This document shows positions 10,869 through 23,062 of a stretch of 64,000 nt of DNA, piece after piece. Source of the stretch: Arabidopsis thaliana (Eukaryota; Streptophyta; Magnoliopsida; Brassicales; Brassicaceae); contig NC_003075.7 of assembly GCF_000001735.4 (NCBI RefSeq), positions 1,241,001 to 1,305,000 on the forward strand, read 5' to 3'. The notes beneath the pieces are model-generated. The model worked only from the letters and a program-made list of their open reading frames with translations. It ran no database searches and was not told the origin of the DNA. A program made the position numbers and the translations under genes. Within the stretch, counting starts at the first letter, position 1, and the number at the start of each line of letters is the position of its first letter.

Positions 10869-13800
10869 TGTCTGTAATAATTGCCTTCTATGCTTGTTTT
10901 AGTGAGTTTTAGTGAAGGTTCTTGTGTTTACTAATCCGATATGGCCTTTTAAAATTTGTTAGAATCAGGGCTGATTAGACTCGGCCTGTTTTAGACCTGG
11001 AAGGGCCAGACAAAAGCCTGCTGTTTTTACATGTATGTTTCAAGAACAGCCACGGATCAAAAAGGAAATTAGTAGTTCAAGAAGTTTTGTCAAAAATAAC
11101 AACATTCTTTTTTGTGAAAATTATGTTCTTCCTTATCCAGTGTTTGCAGAATAAAGTCTACATAGTGCTTACCATTAGATTAATAGTGTAAACGTACGTT
11201 GTTAGTTTTTCTAATTGAATTCACAACTTTCAGCTAATGACATGTCTCCTTAATAACCCAACCTTTTATTTAATGTTGTTATAAACAAAGGGATGAGTAT
11301 AGTCAAAAGTTTGAGAAAAGAATATTCCCAGTTGACATTTTTGTGTAAACATGAAAGAGATTCCACCTTACTTTGTTGCTACTAAAAGATTAGAAAGTTG
11401 AATAAAGACTTCAACAAAATAACACAAAAATTTGTGAAGGATCTTAACTTTTGATTTCCCTTTACATAATAATTTGCAGGTCAGCAGTGGAATGTTGATG
11501 ATGAAAAAGAATCATGTTTTCTTTCTTTTCTTCTGATTGGTTTGGACAATCTACAAAACACCAATCGAAGCAAAAAGATCGAAAAAGTAGAGATTGGCTT
11601 ATGGGAGAGAGGGAGAGATAGGATGGTACATATTCTTCTTAGCTTTCTACTTACTTAGCATATCTACTAATCCATTAACATAGTTTATTTCAGCTTTTAA
11701 CACCATTAATTAATACCAAAACCGTTGTTTGTGTAACACATAGTCTTTGAAAAGCTTTCTTCACTTAAATTAGAAACTTCTTTTACCATTATATTTAAAT
11801 CCAAAAAATTACGTCGTCGACATCAATGCTTGTATGTAGTTTCTCATAAATGCATCAAATGCCATAAGACCCACAAATAAATAACATATCTCTTTAATTA
11901 GATATTCACACATGTAGTTGCCATTAGAGAGCATTCATGTGTTTTATCTTTCATCAGACATGTAAGTACATTTTGAAGTTTAAATGGTTGGGACTTGTTG
12001 TTCAAGTCTTGCGCGCACCTGGTTAAGTTTGTGTGATTCTTGCATGAGTATGACTCAACATTTATCACTGTATGAAACAAAAGCTCTGAATTTTCGAAGA
12101 TTATTTGTGATGGTAATCGGTTTGGCATGCATATCCAATAAAGAATAATATATACGCGATCTTCTATGTTTACTATTCGTGTCCTTGCAGCAGAATTTGC
12201 AAACTGGAAAGTGTCGATTATTTATTGGTATCTTTGATTCTTGACTTCTATTATTAGATTCTTACACCAGTCACATTTTAAGGTTTCCCCATGTGTTTTT
12301 GTGGAACAACCTTTAAACTGTACGAATTCACAAAATACAATTCAAGAAAGAACCATTTCTTGTAACTTCGTAGGTTGGTAAGGTTTTAGTAAATTGTTTC
12401 GGGTCCAACTCGCTACAACATCTTCTTTTTTCTTTCATACGAATGTAAATATTAGTTCTTGAAATGAAAGTTTAAAATTTACATCAAGTAAATCCTAAAA
12501 ACATAGTCACATGCCTAAGAGAAAACACGGAAGCATATATAGACATTCGAGAATCAATTCATCGACTAAACCATAAACTGTGAAGTTTACGGCAAAACTA
12601 TGAATTGGACTTGATAAAGAGACTCTCCTAAACAAAAACATGGCACAAAGCAAAAGTAGTAAGAGAAATAAAGAATATGAAGGTTGAAGAGAAAGCGAAG
12701 CGGAAGTCCTTTCAACGTGAGACATCGACTAGCTACAAGATCTTTATTAACGTGCTCAAATAAATGCATAGTTGAAGATTTATATAACAAAATAAATTTG
12801 TATGTAAGCTATTTAGGACAAATAAAAGTATATGAAAAAATAAAAATATATATTTGCTTTAAACAATCATAACAAAAAAAAAACTGAAAATGAAGGATTT
12901 TGTGCACAAAAAACTTTTAACTAGCCAAATTTTTGTATTTTTATCTTCCACTTCTAAAAAATACAGCTTAATCATACAAAGTCAAAACTAATATGCAATA
13001 TAACATTTTTTCGCCGTCAAGTTTGTAAAATTTGACAAATATATGTTAAATCAAAGGTTATGTGGCTAAGATTTCAGCTCTATTTTTAAAAAATAAATAA
13101 TATATATGACCATAAAAACGTTTATAATATTTTTTTAAATGTTTACAATATTTTTTATGTAAGATTAATTTGTATTTTTTAAAGATAAAAAGTTTTATTT
13201 TGCACAAAATCCAAAAATAAATTTATTTCTACATGACAAGTTGTATAATTGTGATTACGGATCTATTGCAACACGAGTTTTAACATGTTATAAAATACAA
13301 CCATATTCAAAAGTCATTTGTTACGTTTTAAAAGGAAAATCCAATTTCCTATGAATGGTTTAAATAGAACCAAAATATAATCTCGTCCTATGTTGAATTT
13401 CGAAGACGTCAATGCATGAACTATTATTTTATAATTTGGCATCTACCGAGAATATTATTGGTTGGTTGTTGTTTATTTTCCCTAAATAGAAAATTCTTCT
13501 AATTATAGACGACAAGAAAATGCTTTTTTCTTTTTATTATTCATGAGAGTAAAACCACTAGACTACTTGAAAACTTCTTCTTGTTTTGAGTGTTTTTTTT
13601 CCAATAATAGCATTCCATTATTCTAGTATTATTCAACTATTTATTTAGCATTTCGATGAGTGACTGCCACTTCTTATCTGTTTTATTTTGTGCAACACTT
13701 TTTTTATCTGTTAAGAGGGTAAATAAATCATCATATAATTTGTGCACAAAAAAAAAAAAAAAAAAATCACATAATTTACAACATTTGAATTATATATCTT

Positions 13801-15121
13801 GTAGACACATAGAGTCATAGCGATCGTGGACAAAATAATATACCACAACTTTAATAAAGTTTAATTATAAAAAGAAGTAGCTTAAGTGCTTTCTTTTATT
13901 GATAGGCAATAGGTTGGTGAACCTTCAATATGACACCATTTTTGTGCTGAACATAAATTACGGACTATTATATATGTTTTTAATCGATCAGAGCTTGTAA
14001 TTTTCGTGGTTATGTTTGATAGTTTCAATTTAAACCCAAAATACAATCAATGAATAATTAGTGCATATTATGTTACTATAATTCTCAGTTCTCACCTAGT
14101 GTTTGGTATGCGATTTTTAAAATGTTTTTGCTATAATAATGATTTTTCCGACCAATATAGAATCAAATTTCGTTATGAAACCACTCTACTTGATTTAACC
14201 TCTGAACCTCATATTTGTTTTTGTTTTGTCAAAGAACCTCATGTTCTAATATCAAATCAAGAAAACCTATTATACGCATCTAGGTTTTTTGACAAATGAC
14301 TTAAGCAAATTCTATAGACTACAATATCCATTACACATTAGTACATGTAATGATCAATGATGTAAACAAATAATTTTGATAACATTCTAGTGTGTGTACG
14401 TGTGGGTCGGTGTTCAGTCACTCAGACATATTAAATTATAGTCACTGGATGTTTATGTTTTATTTATTGGAGACTTCATTGGACCGAAATAAATAGGATA
14501 GTTTGGAATAAATAAATAAGTATTAAGAAAACTTGAAATAGTTTTCAGACCACGGTTGCTAGAATAAATCGATATTCGTTTTCCGGCTACTAAAAGTATA
14601 ATAATCACTAATATTTAAATTTCTAATGATACCTTTCCTTGTTGTCCTTAAACTAGTATTAAAACTTATAATTCGTTGACATAATGAAAGCTTTTTGTTC
14701 GTTTAATATAGTTTTCTCATAAAGTCATAATAACAAACTTTTTGTTCGTTTAATCCTGTCTAAGTAACTTATGAATCACAATAACAAAATACACTAAACA
14801 AAAAGTTAATTTAGTTTATAAACGAATGAAGTGATATAATATTAATATTTTTATCATTAAACGTAAATCATAGATTAAAAAAAAGATTTGGCCAAAAAAA
14901 AAAGATTAAAGAAAATATTAAAATTAAAAATAAATAATGATGATTCTACCATATTTGGTAGTAGTAATTTGTAAAAAACTTTCTTTTAATGTAATTGAGT
15001 TTTCAGAATTCTTATTTTTTACCAATCCACGTATCCAACTAATATTACATTAAATAAATAAATGTTCAAGAAACTAATTGGAAATCATAAAATAAATCTC
15101 CAATCTAAAGTAGAACCGCAT
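10869..15121. other. 4.2-kb intergenic spacer upstream of FAF1, no gene seen
   Basis: AT-rich DNA with scattered A runs (13749-13767) and TATA-type tracts. Short ORFs (for example 11898-12128, 12507-12790, 14099-14299) have no recognisable protein features or splice-compatible extensions. It probably includes FAF1 regulatory sequence. No transposon termini were recognised. Confidence 0.5.
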
Positions 15122-15129
15122 TATAAATA
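15122..15129 (+). promoter_or_regulatory. FAF1 TATA box
   Basis: TATAAATA about 124 bp upstream of the FAF1 ATG, followed by a CT-rich leader (cttcctcgaactctcttctt). Confidence 0.65.
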
Positions 15130-15252
15130 CAAACTCATCCCTTCTACTTCCCATCATCTTCATCACACACCCATACTCTTCCTCGAACTCTCTTCTTCTT
15201 TCTCTCTTACTTTGTGTTTGCTCTGTTTTGCTCTCTTAACACAACACAAAAA

Positions 15253-16068
15253 ATGTCCATCGTTGTTGGCCAAGCTTACCAACATCTTCCCAAGCAAGTA
15301 AGCCAAAATCCTGACGTGGGTGGATGGAGTTTCTTGCAATATTTCTCTGAGCCAAAAGGCATTGTCCAGAACAGAGAAGACGACACAAAGAAAACAGCTT
15401 ATGTCTACCCGATCGAGAAGCGTTCCGTAGCTAAACTGAGCCTTGAGATGTGCACAGAGAGCCTCGGGACCGAGAATGGGAGTGATAGTGGAGACGAGAT
15501 GTCGTTACTTGCGCTTGAAGCAACCAATATTTCAAAGAGTCCTCGTCTTACTACGAAACCTCAAAAAGAAACTAGCTTCATGACCCGTGAGAACAGTTTT
15601 CCTCCGCCGCTAAACTCCGTCAACGGATTCAACAATAGCCGTATGGTGAAATCGTATAAAGAAGACGGTCGTCTTGTTGTTCAAGCAATTAGGGTTTGTT
15701 CTCCACCTCGTTGCTTTGTATCTGAACGTCGTGAAGGAAGGCTTCGTCTCTGTTTATCACAGAATTCATTGAATAGCCAAGACGCAGAAGAAGAGTTTGA
15801 AGAAGAAGATGAAGATGATCAATACGATGCAGAGGAAGAAGAAGAAGAAGAAGAAGAAGAAGAAGAAGAAGAAGAAGAAGAAGAAGAAGAAGAAGAAGAA
15901 GAAGAAGAAGAGGACGAGGAGGGCATTGTGGGGAATAATGAGAACTTTGAGGGTAAAAGTGGAAATAAAAAGGTTAGCAACAGGCCAAAAAGGAGATGCA
16001 ATGAAAATGGATGTGAGCCTAAAACTATGCTTAATTGGAAGCAGCAGCAATTTTGGGTGACCACTTAA
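15253..16068 (+). CDS. FAF1: FANTASTIC FOUR 1, shoot meristem regulator (At4g02810)
   Basis: Intronless gene for 271 aa. The FAF family is plant-specific and modulates shoot meristem size, reported to act against WUSCHEL. The conserved FAF segment lies at about residues 134-172, with KEDGRLVVQAIRVCSPPR followed by CFVSERREGRLRLCLSQ. An N-terminal family block (PDVGGWSFLQYFSEPKG) is also present. The C-terminal third is highly acidic and contains 27 consecutive Glu codons (15832-15912), nearly all GAA, inside a longer acidic run. The protein ends in a Cys/Lys/Arg-rich tail (RPKRRCNENGCEPKTMLNWK). The start is the first ATG after the leader, MSIVVGQAYQHLPKQ; the longer open frame upstream has no ATG. 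Confidence 0.95.
   Translation: MSIVVGQAYQHLPKQVSQNPDVGGWSFLQYFSEPKGIVQNREDDTKKTAYVYPIEKRSVAKLSLEMCTESLGTENGSDSGDEMSLLALEATNISKSPRLTTKPQKETSFMTRENSFPPPLNSVNGFNNSRMVKSYKEDGRLVVQAIRVCSPPRCFVSERREGRLRLCLSQNSLNSQDAEEEFEEEDEDDQYDAEEEEEEEEEEEEEEEEEEEEEEEEEEEDEEGIVGNNENFEGKSGNKKVSNRPKRRCNENGCEPKTMLNWKQQQFWVTT
15832..15912 (+). repeat. (GAA)n microsatellite coding a 27-residue polyglutamate
   Basis: 27 consecutive Glu codons, GAG at each end and GAA between. The near absence of synonymous interruption makes it prone to slippage. The other frames give poly-Lys and poly-Arg/Ser shadows, which are not genes. Confidence 0.95.
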
Positions 16069-17099
16069 TGGGAATTACTCAACTCAGCAAATAATTATTT
16101 TTTACGGCTTCTAATTCTACATATATAAATGCTAAAATGTGAGTTAATTGTTACTTAAACTGTTTAACAACATAGAGAACTAATCTTCATTATCTGCTTT
16201 TACTTTTTAGTATGTTATAGGTAACCTTTGATTATTAACGAGAGTTTTAGTTATGTTTTCATAGACTAACGAGAGTGAAACTATAGTTTTAAAAAGGGTA
16301 ATAAAGTACCAGTAATAGTGAGACTGACGAAAACTATATGATATCTTTCAAAAAACTTCATTGAAATTTTGGTAACATCATCTACACTAGTTTGCAACAC
16401 ATCTTTGTGCTTCTAAGCGCAGTCAATGTCAATGTTATTGTCATCACTAGTCTTAGTAGCACCAAGGGATACCACACTTTTATCATCAACCATCAGTCCA
16501 TCAAATGGTCATTAATTCATATTTAAGTCTTTTATAAGAACTAAAGGTTTCTACAATTTTCAACAAAATTAAGTAATGTAAATGTCGTTTATGAGTATGC
16601 GAATAACTTTAACATTATTATTGTAGACCAAACTCTTTGACTGTCACGTGTGCATATTTATAGACACTTGCTCGTACGGACGTAATTGAATAAGAACATA
16701 TAATTTGTAGGTCCATTGTACACGATCTCTCTACTTTCTTGATATTCTTCCCTCTGTCTCGACCAAATTCGTACTATATAAATCTCGGAGTGATATCAAA
16801 ATAGATTGCAAGTATATGATTGAGCCAATGAGAAATAGACAACATTACGATGTAATGTCCAATCTTACGTACAAATGTGAAGAGCAATCTTTGTTCTCTG
16901 CAAACGAATAAGAGAACATTACGATTCTTTATATATAACATGCCACTTGACTCCGCTTATAATTGACCGAAATCTAAAGCAAATCTCATCATGTACCCAT
17001 CTTATTTGGTATATTGATGATTCGATTTTATTTTATTTTCAATATAGAAAATGTATTTTCCATATACTTAATGTTATAAAAAAAAAATCATGTTTATAT
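16069..17099. other. FAF1 3' flank and spacer
   Basis: AT-rich sequence without recognisable gene, RNA or repeat. Polyadenylation of FAF1 is expected shortly after 16069. Confidence 0.5.
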
Positions 17100-17325
17100 T
17101 TTAATTCAAGTTGAATCACTTTTTGACGAGATTATGCGAAATCAAGTTTTGATGGAAAAAAATATGGAATTGTGTTTTTGACGGGAAACTACGGAATCAC
17201 TTTTTGACGAGATTATGTGAAATCAAGTTTTGACTGGAAAATTTGGAATCACGTTTTTGGCGGGAAAATTATGGAATTACGTATTTAGCGAAAAATGTGA
17301 AATCACGTTTTGACGAGGAAAATTA
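17100..17325. repeat. Degenerate ~35-50-bp repeats carrying E2F-like sites
   Basis: About six degenerate units of the form gaaatcacgttttgacgggaaaatt. One unit contains a perfect E2F consensus, TTTGGCGGGAAAA at 17256-17268. Another has the near match TTTGACGGGAAA at about 17177-17188. The block ends about 250 bp before the PPR start codon. Confidence 0.7.
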
Positions 17326-17477
17326 GTTCTTATTTGTTGTGAACAGTGAACTAGTGAAGTTAACCAAAGTGTTGCAGTTTTGATAAGGCTAATGACTACT
17401 AATTTTAGAATGATTTTTATTGACTGAGAGAAAATTTTGAAAGTTCTTTTATGTACTGCTTTTATTTTGGTTTTAGA

Positions 17478-17500
17478 TTGGGCCGAGACAAGGCCCAACA
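17478..17500. promoter_or_regulatory. Two Site II (TGGGCY) motifs upstream of the PPR gene
   Basis: attgggccgaga and aaggcccaac form an inverted pair 80-105 bp upstream of the ATG at 17581. This arrangement is common in genes for organelle-targeted proteins. Confidence 0.55.
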
Positions 17501-17580
17501 AAGAAATAGCTCAAACACACTCACTTAGCAAATTACTCAAACAGCAGAGAGAGAGAGAGAGCTCAGTAAACTAAACAAAA

Positions 17581-19265
17581 ATGAATAAAAACATGTTGGT
17601 TCGCTCTGCCCGGCCAACCCTAGCCTCCATTCACCGCCTTTTCTCCGCCGCCGCCGCCGCGACTGTGGACACGGCGACGGCACCCGTGGTGAAGCCTCGC
17701 AGCGGAGGAGGAAAAGGAGGAGAATCGGCCAACAAAAAAGAAACGGTAGTTGGAGGAAGAGACACTCTAGGAGGGAGATTACTAAGCCTTGTGTATACGA
17801 AACGCAGCGCCGTTGTTACTATCCGTAAATGGAAAGAAGAAGGCCATTCCGTTCGCAAATACGAACTTAATCGTATCGTTAGAGAGCTTCGTAAGATCAA
17901 ACGCTATAAACACGCTCTTGAGGTTCGTGAAATTTCTCTCAATTTTGAATTCGATTGTGAAAACTCTGCGAAGTGGTAAAATGTTTTTTTTTTTGTGTGT
18001 GTGTGTAGATATGTGAATGGATGGTTGTACAGGAAGATATAAAGCTACAAGCAGGTGATTATGCTGTACATTTGGATTTGATATCTAAAATCCGTGGTTT
18101 AAACAGTGCTGAGAAGTTTTTCGAAGATATGCCAGATCAAATGAGAGGTCATGCTGCGTGTACATCTCTTTTACATAGCTATGTGCAGAACAAGTTGTCT
18201 GATAAAGCTGAGGCATTGTTTGAGAAAATGGGTGAATGTGGTTTCTTGAAGTCTTGTTTGCCTTACAATCATATGTTATCGATGTATATATCGAGAGGAC
18301 AGTTTGAGAAAGTCCCTGTGTTGATTAAGGAGTTGAAGATTAGAACATCTCCTGATATTGTTACTTATAATCTCTGGCTTACTGCGTTTGCTTCTGGAAA
18401 TGATGTCGAGGGTGCGGAGAAAGTTTATCTTAAGGCGAAGGAAGAGAAGTTGAATCCGGATTGGGTGACTTATAGTGTGTTAACGAATTTGTATGCTAAG
18501 ACTGATAATGTCGAAAAGGCGAGACTTGCTTTGAAGGAGATGGAGAAGTTGGTTTCTAAGAAGAACCGGGTTGCTTATGCTTCTCTTATTAGTCTGCATG
18601 CGAATTTGGGTGACAAAGATGGAGTGAACTTAACCTGGAAGAAGGTTAAGTCTTCTTTCAAGAAAATGAATGATGCGGAGTATCTCAGTATGATATCTGC
18701 GGTTGTGAAGCTTGGAGAGTTTGAACAAGCTAAAGGTTTGTATGACGAATGGGAATCTGTTTCGGGAACAGGAGATGCTAGAATCCCGAATCTAATCCTT
18801 GCTGAGTACATGAACAGAGATGAGGTTCTTCTAGGAGAAAAGTTTTACGAACGGATTGTGGAGAAAGGGATAAACCCGAGCTATTCTACATGGGAAATTC
18901 TCACATGGGCTTATTTGAAGCGTAAAGACATGGAGAAAGTATTAGATTGTTTTGGGAAAGCTATTGATTCTGTGAAGAAATGGACTGTGAATGTAAGATT
19001 GGTTAAAGGAGCGTGCAAGGAACTTGAGGAACAAGGGAATGTTAAAGGAGCAGAGAAGCTAATGACTCTGCTCCAAAAGGCTGGTTATGTGAACACTCAG
19101 CTCTACAATTCCTTGTTACGGACATACGCTAAAGCAGGGGAAATGGCACTCATAGTTGAAGAGCGAATGGCAAAGGATAATGTAGAGTTAGATGAAGAGA
19201 CTAAGGAGCTTATAAGACTAACCAGTCAAATGCGTGTGACTGAAATCTCGTCCACCATTTCTTAG
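17581..19265 (+). CDS. P-type pentatricopeptide repeat protein, probably mitochondrial (At4g02820)
   Basis: Two exons, 17581-17922 and 18009-19265, joined in phase 0 (ALE|ICEWM), giving 532 aa. The N-terminus (MNKNMLVRSARPTLASIHRL) is rich in Arg, Ser and Ala and lacks acidic residues, as in mitochondrial presequences. From about residue 120 the protein is tandem 35-residue helical repeats with P-class PPR signatures, such as DIVTYNLWLTAFASGNDVEG, DWVTYSVLTNLYAKTDNVEK and NTQLYNSLLRTYAKAGEM. I see no E, DYW or SMR domain. P-class PPR proteins bind organelle RNA and act in processing, stability or translation; the target cannot be read from the sequence. Site II motifs upstream support an organelle role. 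Confidence 0.93.
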
Positions 19266-20837
19266 TATGAAAGCTACAGAGTTAGTTTCAGTCTGCAACT
19301 TCCACAAACCGAAGAATACAGAAACCGTTCTCTCAAGTCCGTACCAATCGAGATACTCGTCTTGAAGCAGTAACATTCCACTTACTCGGACATTTAGACC
19401 TTGAGGAGAGTGTTCAAAGCTGCTAAGGAATGAAGTTGCTACAAAGATATGATTTTTCCTGTTTTTTAATTTTCAGAATTTAATATGATTAAAATCTCGT
19501 TTTATATTTTTGGTTCTCTATAGTTCTTCTGATGATGTCAAATGATCTTTGAGAGGTTGACTAACTGAAAAACCTACTTCGACTCTTCTTGTTGGGTAGT
19601 TATGACTTGTGTAAGCTTATGTAAGCTTTCAAAGACTTGTGTCCAAAGTGGATTTGTTCACCTCCAAACACTTAGTCAACTATTTTAACCATAAACCCAT
19701 ATCCATAAAGCTTAATAATTTTTTCCTAAAACATGAACATTTTCATGGCTCTACTATTCACCAATTATTATAGCATTTTTAAAGCTGGTAGGTAAACTAG
19801 ATTTGGGTATCCATAAAACCTTAGCATTGGATGTGTTTGAATCTTATTCCTCGGTTTATTTTAATTGAAGTAGATGGTTAATTGTAAAACTATAATTGGC
19901 AGGCTAGAGCTAGCCGCCCATACTAATTATTAATTACTAAATTTATCTCCTCGAGTAGTCATGTAGTCTCACGACTAATCTTGATATAGAGAGCCCACTT
20001 GAGGTAAAGATCATCAACTAATAAAATCATCTTAAAAGAAGTTCGACGAACTTGGGTTGGTTGGTGAAGGTTGTTAAGAAGAAGTGGCGTCGTTGGTCGT
20101 TTGATTTTCCTTATTTTTCAATAAAATTAAAAATATAGAGAGAGATATGGATTATGGGATAGTAGACGACTATAATTAATAAATGTTACTTTTTCTTCTG
20201 CCCATTTTTATATCATAGTTAGCTAGAGCTTTTAAAATACAAGTTTACACAAAATTAGACTCAATCCTCGAAAAGTTTTGGTTTCTCATTGAAGAAATAC
20301 GAATTAAAGTGATTGGCTATATATAAAAGAAATACTAGGATGAGACAATCAATAACAAGTAATGCGAAACAAAATTCGCTTATAAATAACAACAAATTGA
20401 TAAAATGTGGTTTGTTTTGATACTAGTTTTATGTGTTCTCGATAGAATTGATGTATAGCCAAAAAATCACAACAAAATGATAAAAATATTAGTTTGTAGT
20501 TTAGGTCAAAGTTATAGTTCTTTTAAGTTTAAGGAACAATTTAAATTAAAGCATTAAACATTTTAAAAAATGTCATTAAAAATATGAGAGAGGCGTTTAC
20601 TTAATACAACTCAACCCACTCCCCGACATGACCTCCTTAATCTTTCTTAGAAACTCTATATAATATAACAAAACAATATAAAATACTTCTAGTTCTTCTG
20701 GAAGTAAATATCCATATATTACCATGGACTTTGATGCATGATTTTTCAGTTTAAAAATGAAAAAAATCAGTCAAATAATGTCAAATTAGCATGTGAATTT
20801 TACGTGGTTGTAGAAAATATGTGAGTCGTAGATAACA
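19266..20837. other. Spacer downstream of the PPR gene
   Basis: 3' UTR of the PPR gene, then AT-rich DNA. Only the short direct repeat gtaagctt(at)gtaagctt near 19611-19630 stands out. No gene was recognised. Confidence 0.5.
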
Positions 20838-21070
20838 ATAAAAACCTTTCCATAGTAAAAAAATGTATAGTCTAATAGTTTCTATTAATGTTGACGTTAC
20901 CTCACGGTTACTACACGGTTTATATGAATAATTGCAACAAACAAAAGCTTCTAATAGTAAAACTTTATAGTCTAGTAGTTTTCATTAATATTGGCGTTAC
21001 CTCACGGTTACCACGCGGTTTATGTGAATAATGGTAAAAAAAAAACACTTTCCAAAGTAGAAAATGATAT
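20838..21070. repeat. 100-bp tandem duplication (about 2.3 copies)
   Basis: tatagtctaatagttt at 20866 and tatagtctagtagttt at 20966 are exactly 100 bp apart. Both are followed by cgttacctcacggttac, then acggtttatatgaataat or gcggtttatgtgaataat. A partial third copy starts near 21045 (cactttccaaagtagaaaat). It lies about 400 bp upstream of the ATG at 21447. Confidence 0.85.
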
Positions 21071-21446
21071 GATTATTTTTGTTTTGTTTCGAAAATTTGA
21101 AATGAAAGGGTGTGTAACTCTCGTTTCATCCTCGTAGTAATGATGAAACCAAATTCAAATAATAAAATCATTGAAACTCTTCTTTGTTGTCAACATAATA
21201 ATTAGTTTTCTATAAAACCAAATTTGTCGTCATCATCTCTCCTTCTACTTTCCAAACCCATTAATATTTATAGTTAAGATTCAGGTCAGAAGTTGGGGAC
21301 AATCAAAACCTCTTCTCTTCTTTCTTTTGTCAACAAAGAAACATTTCCATTGAGTCTCTCTCAATGTTCTTCTTCTTCTTCTTCTAAGATTAATTCAAAG
21401 TGTTTAATACTTTTGAAATTTTAAGTTTCTTTTTGGTCAGTTTCAA

Positions 21447-22932
21447 ATGGGTGACATCATCGGTCACAAGGATAGGCAAATATGGCCACCCTCTCATCAT
21501 GTTCTTCAAGATCCATTGTTTGATCATTCCAACAAACATCAGGTTTATATTATCTTATATCTAAATTTTTTCTATTTGAATTTGTTATTTTTTTCTCCTA
21601 TTCTATATCGAAGTCGTTGTTAATTAAATTCTCACATAGTTGCAGAAATATGTCAAGAACCACCATCACCACGGCAACGGTGAATTTCGTCGGCCCGGGG
21701 CACCTCCTCTTAGACAAACATTTCCTTTGGTATTTCTTTTCAATCTTTTTTTTGGTTACAATCTCTTAACGGTATTGGAGGAAATATCATTATGGACATT
21801 AACGTATGTATTTAAACATATCTTATATATTTTCAAACTAAAGCTCAAATATTTTGTATATATATTTTTGTGTGTTGAAGAACTATAATACAAGACAAAA
21901 GCACCAAAGCAATTGGCAAAGGAGTAAAGGAGAGGATCGTATGCAAGCATTTTTCTTGGTTACACCGGGCCGTACAACTTCTGGCACCGGAGTTTTTCTT
22001 CCAGCCACGGCTTCTCATCCACCCACCAAAAAAACAGGTTATTTATTAATTACTCTATACTAAGTATTTATGAACACAAATAAAGGTGCATAATGTTTTC
22101 AATTTCATAAAATCAATTCTACCAACTGCATATACTAAAATTCTTTTAGTTTCAGGTTAAAGTTGATTTGACATGATTTTTAACTTACATTTTGTCGTTA
22201 AGTCGTTTTTTTTTTTTTGAAAATAATGTTCAAATTATATTCAAAAGAAAAATAACTTTTTTACAACCACTGCTTCTTGAGATTGAAGATTTAGAGCTAG
22301 ACAAAATTTAGAAGAATTTGAAAATTTTTGATGATTTTTTTTGTCGTTTTTTGTTTTAAACATATATAAACACAAAAACCTCAATTCTTCGATTACTACG
22401 AAATATATCATGGATTCATACATCTATTACCATTTTTTTCTATCTATTTCGTAGCTTTTGTAGGACAATTGACATAAAGAAATTGTGATTTGTTGGTTTT
22501 TACGTTAGTCAGCCTTTACTATATAGACTCATTAATATATGATTTAATGTTATACAATTTTGATTGATGAAAACAAAATTCTCTTGTCATAGCTTGCTCA
22601 CCGGTGCTTCTCCCGACTCGTGTAGTTCAAGCACTCAATCTTAACATTCACAACAACGGTATCCATATTTCTCCTCGTCCAGGTTCTTTTCCAACCATTA
22701 TTTGTTCTCATCGACCGTTATTCAAATACATTGTGTTATATATTACAAATTAGTTTGAACTATAGATATATTTTGGTTGAAATTGGTAACATTGTTTCTT
22801 TTGAATGTAGAAATTAGAGAAAATGATTCGAAGAAGAAGAGCGAAATGTTGGCAACAACACCTATCAAGATTGAAGCAGAAAATCCTATTGATTCGCCGG
22901 AGAAACTTCTCCCCGAGGAATGGATTTATTGA
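21447..22932 (+). CDS. Small plant-specific protein of unknown function (probably At4g02830)
   Basis: I propose five exons: 21447-21542, 21646-21729, 21881-22037, 22593-22682 and 22811-22932. All introns are GT-AG and in frame, giving 182 aa. The protein starts MGDIIGHKDRQIWPPSHH and has a His-rich patch (KNHHHHGNGEF). It carries MQAFFLVTPGRTTSGTGVFL and CSPVLLPTRVVQALNLNIHN, and ends PEKLLPEEWIY. I recall the GTGVFLP and LLPxRVVQALNLN blocks as typical of a land-plant family with no assigned function. No membrane segment, signal peptide or enzyme motif is visible. The acceptor of exon 3 (21880|21881) is the least certain junction; it was chosen because it alone keeps frame. Confidence 0.75.
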
Positions 22933-22978
22933 TGACCCAACCATTAGTATGGAAAAGTAGAATCAAATAAAATAAAAT

Positions 22979-23062
22979 GAAAGATTCTTGTGTTGATGTT
23001 ACAAAAGAAAAGAAAAGATTCTTGTGTTGATAAGAAAAGAAAAGATTCTTGTGTTGTATGCT
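22979..23062 (+). repeat. Triplicated aaaagattcttgtgttga motif in 3' UTR
   Basis: Three copies of aagattcttgtgttg separated by aaaagaaaag spacers begin about 45 bp past the stop codon at 22932. This is a short minisatellite. Confidence 0.85.

Noticed and set aside
12507..12790. Hydrophobic short ORFs (Leu/Phe-rich) in the FAF1 upstream spacer
   Set aside because: The hydrophobic composition comes from AT-rich DNA, and overlapping frames look equally open.
15766..16064. Antisense and shifted ORFs rich in Phe, Ser or Lys over FAF1
   Set aside because: They are shadows of the GAA repeat in the FAF1 coding sequence.
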